Shown: positions 1 to 6,735 of the stretch, piece after piece
Position numbering within the stretch: position 1 is the first letter of the stretch
Layout of the letters: each line of letters begins with the position of its first letter
The notes under the pieces: model-generated
The model's database searches: none
Told to the model about the DNA's origin: nothing
The model's input: the letters and a program-made list of their open reading frames with translations, nothing else
DNA from: Firmicutes bacterium CAG:124
GTDB taxonomy: Bacteria; Bacillota; Clostridia; Oscillospirales; Oscillospiraceae
Assembly: GCA_000432135.1 (NCBI GenBank)
Contig: HF990561.1
Location: 7,283-15,892 of the forward strand
DNA: 8,610 nucleotides
Reading direction: 5' to 3'
Translations under genes and position numbers: made by a program

Positions 1-1
1 C

Positions 2-1135
2 TCGGCGAGCGCCCCGCCGCTCGGCGGCGACGACGGCATTGCCGTCGCCATGGCGCTGGCCGTGCTGGACAGCAGCGAAATTGCGCACCCGGCGCTTGAG
101 GTCGTGTTTACCGTCGACGAGGAGATCGGCATGGAGGGCGCGCAGGGCCTTGATTTTTCGCAGCTCTCCGCCCGCCGTATGCTGAACGTCGACTCCGAGG
201 ACGAGGGCATCTTCACCGTCAGCTGTGCCGGCGGCGCAAGCGCCAACGTCTCCATTGGCCTGACGAGCGCCCCCTGCGCGCTGGCCTGCGCGCAGCTGAC
301 CGTCTCTGGCCTCATCGGCGGCCATTCCGGCCAGGAGATCGACAAGGGCCGCGCAAACGCGAATCTCCTGCTGGGCCGCGTGCTGAACGCGGTGCAGTGC
401 AAGATTTCCTTCCGGCTCGTTTCCGCCGCGGGCGGTCTGAAGGACAACGCCATTCCGAATGCGGCCGAGGCCGTTCTGGCCCTGCGGGAGGAGGATATGC
501 CTGCCGCGCGTGAGATCGCGGCGGCCTGCGAAGCGGACTTCCGGAAGGAATACGCCGCAGCTGACCCCGGTGTGACCGTCGCGCTGGAGCCTGCCCCCGC
601 CTGCGATCAGGCGCTGACGGAGGAAGCGACGCTGCGTGTTGTCCGCTTCCTGCTGCTTGTGCCGAACGGCATCGCGGCCATGAGCATGGACATCCCGGGG
701 CTGGTGCAGACGTCCTGCAATCTCGGCATTTTCCATGTGACGGACAGCGTTCTGACGGCGGTCAGCTCGGTCAGAAGCTCGGTTTCGTCGCAGAAGCAGA
801 TGCTGCTTGCCCGCATCGACGCGCTGTCACAGCTGCTGGGCGGTTCGCTTCGTGTGACGGGGGCCTATCCCGCGTGGGAATACCGGCGCGAATCCCCGCT
901 GCGCGATAAGCTCGCCGCCGTCTACACGCAGCAGACCGGCAAGACCCCGAAGATCGAAGCCATCCACGCGGGGCTGGAATGCGGCCTATTCGCGGGCCAG
1001 CTCCCCGGTCTTGACTGCGTATCCTTCGGCCCGGATCTGGCCGATATCCATACCACGCGCGAAAAAATGTCCATCTCCTCCGTCCAGCGCACCTGGCGCT
1101 TCCTGCTCGGCGCATTAGAGGCGCTGAAGGACTGA
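2..1135 (+). CDS. pepD: Aminoacyl-histidine dipeptidase, M20 family (5' end outside window)
   Basis: This is the C-terminal part of a cytosolic zinc dipeptidase of the PepD (beta-Ala-His/Xaa-His dipeptidase) group of M20 metallopeptidases, which splits short peptides for amino-acid supply. The frame is open from base 2, and family-like sequence (LGGDDGIAVAMAL, bases 20-58) precedes the first ATG at 50. That ATG is therefore internal and the gene starts upstream of the window. Visible family signatures are the metal-bridging Asp in GGDDG (26-37), the catalytic/metal Glu pair in VDEEIGMEG (113-139), the metal Asp in LNVDSEDEG (about 182-208), the dimerisation/lid motif GGHSGQEIDKGRANA (about 317-361), and the C-terminal His in ADIHTT (His codon 1049-1051). 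No break is seen and the C-terminus looks complete. It converges on the DegV-family gene 74 bp away. The family assignment is secure; the precise peptide substrate is not. Confidence 0.92.
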   Translation, partial: SASAPPLGGDDGIAVAMALAVLDSSEIAHPALEVVFTVDEEIGMEGAQGLDFSQLSARRMLNVDSEDEGIFTVSCAGGASANVSIGLTSAPCALACAQLTVSGLIGGHSGQEIDKGRANANLLLGRVLNAVQCKISFRLVSAAGGLKDNAIPNAAEAVLALREEDMPAAREIAAACEADFRKEYAAADPGVTVALEPAPACDQALTEEATLRVVRFLLLVPNGIAAMSMDIPGLVQTSCNLGIFHVTDSVLTAVSSVRSSVSSQKQMLLARIDALSQLLGGSLRVTGAYPAWEYRRESPLRDKLAAVYTQQTGKTPKIEAIHAGLECGLFAGQLPGLDCVSFGPDLADIHTTREKMSISSVQRTWRFLLGALEALKD

Positions 1136-1158
1136 TCCATAGAAGCTTCATTGATATG

Positions 1159-1194
1159 AAAAACGCGGCTCCCCGGATGTGTCCGGGGAGCCGC
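1159..1194 (-). terminator. Rho-independent terminator of the DegV-family gene
   Basis: A perfect 13-bp GC-rich inverted repeat (1165-1177 with 1182-1194, 4-nt loop) lies between two convergent genes. Read on the - strand it is followed after one base by TTTTT (1159-1163), the classical layout for ending the DegV-family transcript, whose stop codon lies 15 bases upstream. On the + strand no U-tract follows, so it would stop the dipeptidase transcript less efficiently, although the same hairpin could still protect that mRNA's 3' end. Confidence 0.85.
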
Positions 1195-1209
1195 AATGCG
1201 TCTGTATCG

Positions 1210-2085
1210 TTACCGGTGGGTGCCGACGAAGAAGACGGAAATGACGCCGGGGCCGGTGTGGGCGCCGATGACGGGGCCGACATAGTTGATGATGATATCC
1301 TTGACCGGGGTCAGGGCGCGGATCTGTTCGGCAGTGTACTCTGCGTCCTCAATGCAGTCGCCGTGGCAGATGAAGACGGTCTGCTCTGCCGGGTTGATGG
1401 CCGTGTCGGCCAGCTTCTGCGCAAGGGCCTTGAGCGCAGCCTTGCGGCCTCTGGCCTTGGTGACGTTCTTGAGCGTTCCGGCGTCGTCGGTGTGCATGAC
1501 GGGCTTGATCTGCAGAACCGTGCCGACAAGGGCCGTCGCCGCGTCGACGCGTCCACCGCGCTTTAAGAACATCAGGTCGTTGACTGTGAACCAGTGGCAA
1601 AGATGTGGGATCGTCTCGCGGACGTAGTCTGCGACCTCGTCCATGGACGCGCCGGACTGCTGCTTCTTCGCGGCCAGATACAAAAGCAGGCCCTCGCCCA
1701 GAGACGCGCAGAGCGAGTCGATGGCGATGAGCTTCCGCTCCGGGTATTTTTCCCGCAGCTCGCCGCAGGCGATCGCGCCGGACTGGTACGTCGTGCTCAG
1801 ACCGGAGGAGAAGCCGATGAAGAGGATATCAAGGCCCGCCTTCAGCTTTTCCTCCATGACGGCAGTGAACTCCGAGACGTTGACGGCGCTCGTGGTGGCG
1901 CGTTCGCCGTCGCGGAGCTTGTCGTAAAACTCCCTGAAGCCGATCTCACGGCCGTCGAGATAGTTGGCGTATGTATGTTCCCCGATCAGAACGTGCAGCG
2001 GCAGGACGGCAAGATCGAGCTCGTCCGCCAGTGCCTGCGGCAGATCGCAGGAGGAGTCGGTGACGATTTGAAAACGTTTTTCCAT
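1210..2085 (-). CDS. DegV family fatty-acid-binding protein
   Basis: This is a 291-residue protein of the DegV family, the usual family length. Characterised members bind a long-chain fatty acid between two alpha/beta domains and, as FakB proteins, present it to the kinase FakA for phosphorylation and phospholipid synthesis. Family landmarks are the N-terminal VTDSSCDLP (about residues 8-16), the ligand-binding loop SSGLSTTYQ (93-101), FLKRGGRV (173-180) and the C-terminal IGAHTGPG (273-280). The ATG at 2085 is supported by GGAGGT on the - strand (2091-2096) with a 5-nt gap. It appears to be a single-gene transcript, with a TATAAT at 2118-2123 and a hairpin terminator just past the stop. No fakA is present here, as is common because binding-protein paralogues are scattered in these genomes. 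The fatty-acid role is family knowledge; which lipid it binds is unknown. Confidence 0.93.
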   Translation of the reverse strand: MEKRFQIVTDSSCDLPQALADELDLAVLPLHVLIGEHTYANYLDGREIGFREFYDKLRDGERATTSAVNVSEFTAVMEEKLKAGLDILFIGFSSGLSTTYQSGAIACGELREKYPERKLIAIDSLCASLGEGLLLYLAAKKQQSGASMDEVADYVRETIPHLCHWFTVNDLMFLKRGGRVDAATALVGTVLQIKPVMHTDDAGTLKNVTKARGRKAALKALAQKLADTAINPAEQTVFICHGDCIEDAEYTAEQIRALTPVKDIIINYVGPVIGAHTGPGVISVFFVGTHR

Positions 2086-2117
2086 GTGTGACCTCCGGTT
2101 CTTGATTTCTGCTGCAT

Positions 2118-2123
2118 ATTATA
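2118..2123 (-). promoter_or_regulatory. -10 element for the DegV-family gene
   Basis: A perfect TATAAT lies on the - strand 32 bases upstream of the DegV-family start codon, which would give a leader of roughly 25 nt. No good -35 partner is visible: the best hexamer at 18-nt spacing matches TTGACA at only three positions. The -10 element alone is therefore the evidence. Confidence 0.5.
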
Positions 2124-2183
2124 CCGCGCCGCGCCGCAAAATGCTATTCAAAAATCGCCATTTTCGCTCTACAAGTCCGAACG

Positions 2184-2241
2184 CCCGGTCTACCCGCGGT
2201 AGAGTGCCTGCGGCGCAAGGGGTTTGCGCTCCTTCGCCGGG
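2184..2241 (+). other. Foldable segment in the 298-bp intergenic gap
   Basis: The gap 2086-2383 contains no convincing gene. Its central part can fold as a small three-way junction: an outer 5-bp stem (2184-2188 with 2237-2241), a 6-bp hairpin (2189-2194 with 2198-2203, 3-nt loop) and a second 6-bp hairpin (2213-2218 with 2224-2229). It matches no riboswitch, T-box or tRNA that I recognise. Short GC stems arise by chance in GC-rich DNA, so this is only a description of structure. It lies upstream of the best + promoter candidate and so would not be part of that leader. Confidence 0.2.
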
Positions 2242-2303
2242 AACGGCTGTGACTATGGAGCTGATCATGCGCAGCGCAGAAAATATTTCTTCCGCGCGCG
2301 CTC

Positions 2304-2332
2304 TTTACTTTTTTCGCGCTTCATGTTAACAT
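2304..2332 (+). promoter_or_regulatory. Putative promoter of the SLH surface-protein gene
   Basis: A TTTACT hexamer (2304-2309; 4/6 match to TTGACA) is separated by 17 nt from TAACAT (2327-2332; 4/6 match). The latter is preceded by TG one base upstream, making an extended -10. Transcription would begin near 2339 and leave a leader of about 45 nt. The -10 region is embedded in the 10-bp perfect palindrome ATGTTAACAT (2323-2332), which could be an operator or coincidence. An alternative -10, CATAAT, lies at 2330-2335 but with 20-nt spacing to the same -35. Confidence 0.4.
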
Positions 2333-2383
2333 AATGCGTATCCCCTTTTTACTCTCATTTTCCCTCGAAAGGAGCCACAGATC

Positions 2384-4672
2384 ATGAAAAACAAGCTGAA
2401 GCGGATCGCCGCGTCGGTGCTGACGCTGGCGCTGCTGGCCGTGCCGGTGCTGGCTGCGGCGGAGCCTGTCGGGAGCCGCTCTTTGAACGTTGCGGACGGG
2501 ACCGTCTATACATACAGCACGCAGGCCGTTACCTCCGATTCCGGCAAGCAGACGAATCTGCATGAGAATATCTTTACCTATAAAAAAGAGGCGCAGGTGC
2601 GGCCCGTCGTCGCCTTCGGCTCGACGCTCTACGGCACCAGCCCCATGAACAAGACCATCAAGACGCTTGAGGAGCAGGGCTACAGCATGGTCGCGGGGAT
2701 CAACGGTTCGTTCTTTGACCGGGCGACCGGCATTCCCTACGGCATCGTCGTCACGAACAGCATCCTGCGCTCCGGCGGCTCTGCCAACGCGGTGGGCTTT
2801 CTGGCCGATGGCTCCGCGCTCATCGGCGACCCGACCGTCGCCGTCACGCTGGACTACGGCGCGGATGCGCCGCTGGTGCTCAACTATAACAAGGCCATGA
2901 CAGAGCAGAACGGCGTGCTTCTGTACTCGCAGGACTACGACACCCGCACCAAGAATACCATTGAGGGCTATCATGTCATCGTCCGTCCGGTCGGCTCCCG
3001 CGCGGCGGAGCTGCGTTTGGGCCAGTCGCTGACCGTCGAGGTCGTCGGCATGGTGGAGGATACGAAGTCCTGCTCCATCCCGGAAGACGGCTTCCTGCTT
3101 GCTGTTGCGAACGATACCGCCTATAAAAGCGCGCTCGCTGCGCTCAGAGGTATGGTCATGGGCCAGCAGATGACGCTTCAGGTCACCTGCGCCTCCGGCT
3201 GGGAGAATGTGACCTCCGCCGCAGGCGGCGGTGATATGCTGGTTGAAAACGGGCAGGTCTGCACGGACTTTACACTCGATTCCGCGAAGAAAATGGCCGC
3301 CCGCACGGCCATCGGCGTGACAAACGACGGCTCGCTCATTCTGTATACCTGCGACGAGGCGGGCAATTCCGACGGTCTGACGCTTGCGCAGCTGGCCGAG
3401 CGGATGCTTGCGCTCGGCTGCCGGACGGCCCTGAATCTCGACGGCGGCGGCTCGACCGCCGCAGGCGTTACCTATCCCGGCTATGCCTCCGGCGCGACGG
3501 CGAATGTGCCGTCGGACGGAAAGCTGCGCGAATGCGCGAACTTCATCTTCCTTGTCCGCCAGAAGCAGGACGCGGGCGCGGCCTCGAAGCTGTATCTGTA
3601 TCCCTTCGGCGGCTACGCGCTGCCCGGCGCGAAGCTCACCATGACGATCAAGGCCGCTGACAGCAGCTATATGGCGGCGGCAGTCCCGACGAGCGTGACC
3701 TTCGGCGGCACGAACGTCACGCAGACCTCCGGCAGCACCGTCACGGTCGAGCCCGGCGCGAGAGGTGCGGCGACCGTCACCGCAGCGGCGGGCAGTCTGC
3801 GCGCAAGCGCGACGTTTGAGATCCCCGCCGCGCCGACCTCCATCACCATCAAGCAGGAGGGCAAAAACACCCCCCTGACCGCGCTGCATATTGCGGGCGG
3901 CAGCAAAACAGACCTGACGGCTACGGCCTGGTACTACGGCAATCAGGTCTATTCCGCCGATGAAAGCTTTGAATGGGCCGTGACGGGCGAGATCGGCGAG
4001 ATCGACGGGAGCGGCGTCTTTACCGCCGCGAAGACCGGCACGGATCTGACCGGCACGATTACCGCCTCCTACGGCGAAACGTCGTTCTCGCTCAAGGTCA
4101 CGGTCGGCTCCTCACAGCCGTTCGCGGACACGAAGGGCCACTGGGCCGAGAGCTATATCACCGATCTCTATTACGCGGGCACGCTGCAGGGCTCCACGAA
4201 GGACGGCAAGCTCTATTACCGCCCCGACGCCAGCATGACGCGGCAGGAGTTCATCGTTGCCATGATGCGCTATCTCGGCACGGATCTGAGCGCGTATCAG
4301 ACCGTTTCGCTCCCGTTTGCCGACAGCAGCTCGATTGCCGATTGGGCAAAATCCGCGATGCAGGCGGCGTACTCGCTCGGCTATCTCACAGGCTCGAAGA
4401 CAAACGGCCAGCTTCTGGCCAAGCCCGGCGCAACGATCTCCCGGCAGGAGGCCATGACGATCCTCTCACGCACAAAGGACTTCCCCGAGGCCGACCTCAA
4501 CACGCTCGCCGCCTTCTCTGACAGCGGCAAGATCGCCGACTGGGCGAAAACCGCGCTTGCGCAGATGGCCCAGCAGAAGATCATCAGCGGTTCAAAGGGC
4601 AAGCTGAACCCCACCGGCAAGGTCACGCGTGCAGAGGTCGCAAAGATGCTCTATATGCTCTCGGAGCTGTAA
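2384..4672 (+). CDS. Secreted phosphodiester glycosidase (NAGPA) domain protein with three SLH repeats
   Basis: This 762-residue exported protein has a signal peptide (positive MKNKLKR, then a hydrophobic stretch to a likely cut after Ala26). Residues about 80-390 match the phosphodiester glycosidase / NAGPA family (formerly DUF2233): INGSFFDR near 106-113, ARTAIGV near 306-312 and the hallmark NLDGGGS at 351-357. Family members remove sugars linked through phosphodiesters; the substrate here is unknown. Residues about 395-575 are Thr/Ser/Ala-rich, beta-type, Ig-like (Big-type) linker sequence. Three SLH repeats follow, starting near Phe580, Phe645 and Phe711, with TRQE, SRQE and TRAE in the TRAE-motif position. 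SLH repeats normally hold proteins on pyruvylated secondary wall polymers. The ATG at 2384 follows AAAGGAG (2368-2374). A decayed membrane-protein gene starts 6 nt after the stop, suggesting former co-transcription. The domain calls are strong; a role in trimming wall glycopolymers or capsule is inference. Confidence 0.9.
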   Translation: MKNKLKRIAASVLTLALLAVPVLAAAEPVGSRSLNVADGTVYTYSTQAVTSDSGKQTNLHENIFTYKKEAQVRPVVAFGSTLYGTSPMNKTIKTLEEQGYSMVAGINGSFFDRATGIPYGIVVTNSILRSGGSANAVGFLADGSALIGDPTVAVTLDYGADAPLVLNYNKAMTEQNGVLLYSQDYDTRTKNTIEGYHVIVRPVGSRAAELRLGQSLTVEVVGMVEDTKSCSIPEDGFLLAVANDTAYKSALAALRGMVMGQQMTLQVTCASGWENVTSAAGGGDMLVENGQVCTDFTLDSAKKMAARTAIGVTNDGSLILYTCDEAGNSDGLTLAQLAERMLALGCRTALNLDGGGSTAAGVTYPGYASGATANVPSDGKLRECANFIFLVRQKQDAGAASKLYLYPFGGYALPGAKLTMTIKAADSSYMAAAVPTSVTFGGTNVTQTSGSTVTVEPGARGAATVTAAAGSLRASATFEIPAAPTSITIKQEGKNTPLTALHIAGGSKTDLTATAWYYGNQVYSADESFEWAVTGEIGEIDGSGVFTAAKTGTDLTGTITASYGETSFSLKVTVGSSQPFADTKGHWAESYITDLYYAGTLQGSTKDGKLYYRPDASMTRQEFIVAMMRYLGTDLSAYQTVSLPFADSSSIADWAKSAMQAAYSLGYLTGSKTNGQLLAKPGATISRQEAMTILSRTKDFPEADLNTLAAFSDSGKIADWAKTALAQMAQQKIISGSKGKLNPTGKVTRAEVAKMLYMLSEL

Positions 4673-4678
4673 GCCGCT

Positions 4679-5076
4679 ATGGACAAAACGCATATGCAGA
4701 TACATTCAAGATACCGGACGGCCCGCGCATCCTGCTGTTCTGGACGCTGTTTATCGGCGTCGGCGCGGTCGCAGGCGCGGCCGGGATGCTGCTCGACCCG
4801 AGCGGCCGGGCGCTGGGCATGGACGCGATGCTCCCGTATTTTCAGGTGCTGCCGTTTGCGGACGTGCTGTTCCGGGATCTGACGTTCTCCGGCTGGGCGC
4901 TGCTGATCGTCAACGGCCTGACCAATCTGACCGCAGCCGGACTGCTGCTGGCTGAAAAGCGTGCGGGCGTCACGCTCGGCGGGCTGTTCGGCGTGACGCT
5001 GATGCTGTGGATCTGCATCCAGTTTTATATGTTCCCGCCCAACTTCATTTTACAATCGACCTGTTTTACACTGTGA
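4679..5076 (+). pseudogene. Small multi-pass membrane protein, frameshifted and 3'-truncated
   Basis: The conserved-looking reading frame (codons from 4681) encodes a hydrophobic protein with membrane segments such as ILLFWTLFIGVGAVAGAAG, WALLIVNGLTNLTAAGLLLA and GLFGVTLMLWICIQFYMF. It resembles a small uncharacterised clostridial membrane protein family that I know only by its sequence style; no function is known. This frame has no ATG, GTG or TTG before 4786, which lies inside the first membrane segment. The only well-placed start, the ATG at 4679, is in another frame. Reading ATG GAC AAA and then shifting by one base at the A-run 4685-4688 gives a natural N-terminus (MDKNAYADTFKIPDGPR) continuous with the membrane segments, as if one A were missing. 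The 3' end also looks wrong: after PPNF (about 5046) the frame soon stops, where a further segment would be expected. A possible GGAG (4663-4666) and the 6-nt gap suggest coupling to the upstream gene. Confidence 0.6.
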
Positions 5077-5402
5077 AGGAAGACGGGAAAGAGAAGCTGT
5101 GTATCTATAAGCTGAACAGCGGTACCGCATATACGCTCGAAAACGGCAAGACGGAAGCTGCGGTCTGGAACGATCAGATTTTCGTCTGTGACGAGAATGG
5201 AAACGCGGAGCTCAGATCGCTGAACGACCCGCTGATCGTGACAAAGGAGTTCAAGCTGCCATATACGCTGCGCTCCACCTCGGCCTATTCGCCCCGCGTG
5301 ATCCCTGTCGGAAAGAATCTTGCCTTCGTCACAAGCGAGAAAACGGTCGTTCTGATCGACAAGGAACTCAAGGAGGTCGCGTCGTTCTCTACGGAGGCGT
5401 AA
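5047..5402 (+). pseudogene. C-terminal remnant of an unknown, probably beta-rich protein
   Basis: From about base 5047 a different frame becomes protein-like (DLFYTVKEDGKEKLCIYK and onward) and runs about 118 codons to TAA at 5400-5402. The sequence alternates short strands and turns (NSGTAYTLENGK, NDQIFVCDENGN, GKNLAFVTSEKTVVLIDKEL), like the last blades of a beta-propeller or similar extracellular domain. There is no ribosome binding site or sensible start near its beginning. The only in-frame ATG upstream (5007) lies within membrane-protein sequence of another frame. I read it as the tail of a gene whose 5' part was deleted together with the 3' end of the preceding membrane gene. A strong terminator 22 bp downstream fits a true gene end. 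The family is not recognised. Confidence 0.55.
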
Positions 5403-5424
5403 GAAGCGGCCTGGATCCAAATCA

Positions 5425-5478
5425 AAAAGCCTTCCCCTTCTCATGCCGTGTGCATGATGAAAGGGGAAGGCTTTTTTC
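5425..5478. terminator. Bidirectional Rho-independent terminator
   Basis: A 16-bp inverted repeat (5425-5440 with 5462-5477), rich in C/T on one arm and A/G on the other, encloses a second 6-bp pairing (CATGC-type, 5442-5447 with 5453-5458). It ends in TTTTTT on the + strand and, because the left arm begins with AAAAA, in TTTTT on the - strand. It sits between the gene remnant ending at 5402 and the convergent mtlD ending at 5505, and can serve both transcripts. Confidence 0.9.
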
Positions 5479-5504
5479 ATGATTTCAGCGGGGGAGAGGG
5501 GCAA

Positions 5505-6719
5505 TCAGATGATCTTGCCGAGGCTGGCGGTCTTTGCGGCCTGCGCGGCGCGGCGGAGGGCCGCGACGGGTTCGCCCTCAAGGAAGTATGCGTACAGATC
5601 GAGGATCATCCCGGCCAGCTCCGAATCGGCCTCCAGCCCGGAGACGTCCTTCAGAACCTTTGCCGCTTCTTCCTTCGACTGCTCAATGCCCGCCTCGTTC
5701 AGATAGCGGTACACCGCACCGGCTGCGCCGACGGCGATATCCGCGGGCTTCACGCCCTGCTCGAGGCACAGCAGGCTCGAACCGATCAGCCGGTCGGCTG
5801 CGCCGAGCTTCCGCGTCGGGTCGCCGCCGACGCGCTTGCAGGTGTCCTTCAGGGCGGCATTGCGGAAGCGGCCCAGCAGATCGGTGATGTGCAGCATCAG
5901 GCCATCCAGCTCGACGCCGTACTTTTTATGCAGCGCCAGCGCGCTTTCCAGCATGGCGTTCTGCACGATGGTCAGAATTTCAGGATCGTCGATGGACTGA
6001 TAAATATATTTCCGGCCCTCGTAGCCGCCCAGATACGCGCAGGTCGCGTGGCCCATGTTGTGGACGTACAGCTTGCGCTTAATATAAAAATCAAACGGCT
6101 CAAACGGCACCATGTTCGTGATCTCCGGAATTTCACCCTTGAACGCGGCCTTGTCGACCGGCAGGAAACCGTAGCGCTCGACACAGACGCGCATCGGATC
6201 GCCGTCCTTCATCTCCTCGGTCTGCACGGGCACCATGCGGCCAATGGAGGCCTCGACCAGACCGACCTTTTCATCAAAGTGCTTCTTTTCCTCGTCGGTC
6301 AGCAGGTTCTTCAGCATCCCTTCCATGACCTTGTTTGCGTCCATCAGGTTTTCGCAGATGATGATGTTGAGCGGGCGGTCGTCCCGCGCCCAGCGCTTTC
6401 TGAGACCCGCGACGATGTTGCCGACGATGAACTTGAGAATTCTCGCGCCGACCGCCGTCGCCATGATATCGCAGTTTGCGATGGCCTCGGAGGCCGCTTC
6501 CTGATCGTTGCCGTTGACCGCGGTCACGTGCTCGATCACGACGTCCTCATGTCCTTCGCTGGACACATAGCGGACGGGATACTGCTCCTTTTCCTGCAGC
6601 GCCTTCACGACCGGCTCTGCCACGTCGATGAATGTGACCTTATAGCCGGACTGACTGAGCGTTGCGCCGATGAAGCCGCGGCCAATGTTGCCGCCGCCGT
6701 ACATAACTGCCTGTTTCAT
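5505..6719 (-). CDS. mtlD: Mannitol-1-phosphate 5-dehydrogenase-like oxidoreductase
   Basis: This is a 404-residue cytosolic NAD-dependent enzyme of the long-chain polyol dehydrogenase family. It interconverts mannitol-1-phosphate and fructose-6-phosphate and so links hexitols to glycolysis. The N-terminal Rossmann motif GGGNIGRGF (residues 8-16) ends in the GRGF pattern typical of MtlD. The catalytic signature K-x4-N-x2-H is present as Lys216, Asn221 and His224 in RKLYVHNMGH, followed by the AYLGGYEG stretch typical of the family. The ATG at 6719 is chosen because GAAAGAGGT (6726-6734, - strand) lies 6 nt upstream and the nucleotide-binding fold begins immediately. A start 12 codons earlier would overlap the kinase gene. 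It is second in a two-gene operon, 16 nt after the kinase, and ends at the strong terminator. At 404 residues it is slightly longer than the usual 380 or so. Another phosphorylated hexitol or uronate substrate cannot be excluded. Confidence 0.85.
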   Translation of the reverse strand: MKQAVMYGGGNIGRGFIGATLSQSGYKVTFIDVAEPVVKALQEKEQYPVRYVSSEGHEDVVIEHVTAVNGNDQEAASEAIANCDIMATAVGARILKFIVGNIVAGLRKRWARDDRPLNIIICENLMDANKVMEGMLKNLLTDEEKKHFDEKVGLVEASIGRMVPVQTEEMKDGDPMRVCVERYGFLPVDKAAFKGEIPEITNMVPFEPFDFYIKRKLYVHNMGHATCAYLGGYEGRKYIYQSIDDPEILTIVQNAMLESALALHKKYGVELDGLMLHITDLLGRFRNAALKDTCKRVGGDPTRKLGAADRLIGSSLLCLEQGVKPADIAVGAAGAVYRYLNEAGIEQSKEEAAKVLKDVSGLEADSELAGMILDLYAYFLEGEPVAALRRAAQAAKTASLGKII

Positions 6720-6735
6720 ACTCTGACCTCTTTCT

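Noticed and set aside
2181..2245. Possible tRNA in the intergenic gap, suggested by the clustered stems
   Set aside because: It has no 7-bp acceptor stem, no TTC-type T-loop and no anticodon arm of proper size.
2321..3889. 522-codon open frame on the - strand opposite the SLH protein gene
   Set aside because: It is Arg/Gly/Ala-rich with no recognisable domain, and it mirrors the codon bias of the well-supported + strand gene. It is a shadow frame of GC-rich coding DNA.
4629..4955. 108-codon open frame across the end of the SLH gene
   Set aside because: It is an Arg-rich translation in the wrong frame; the hydrophobic protein-like sequence lies in the frame of codons starting at 4681.
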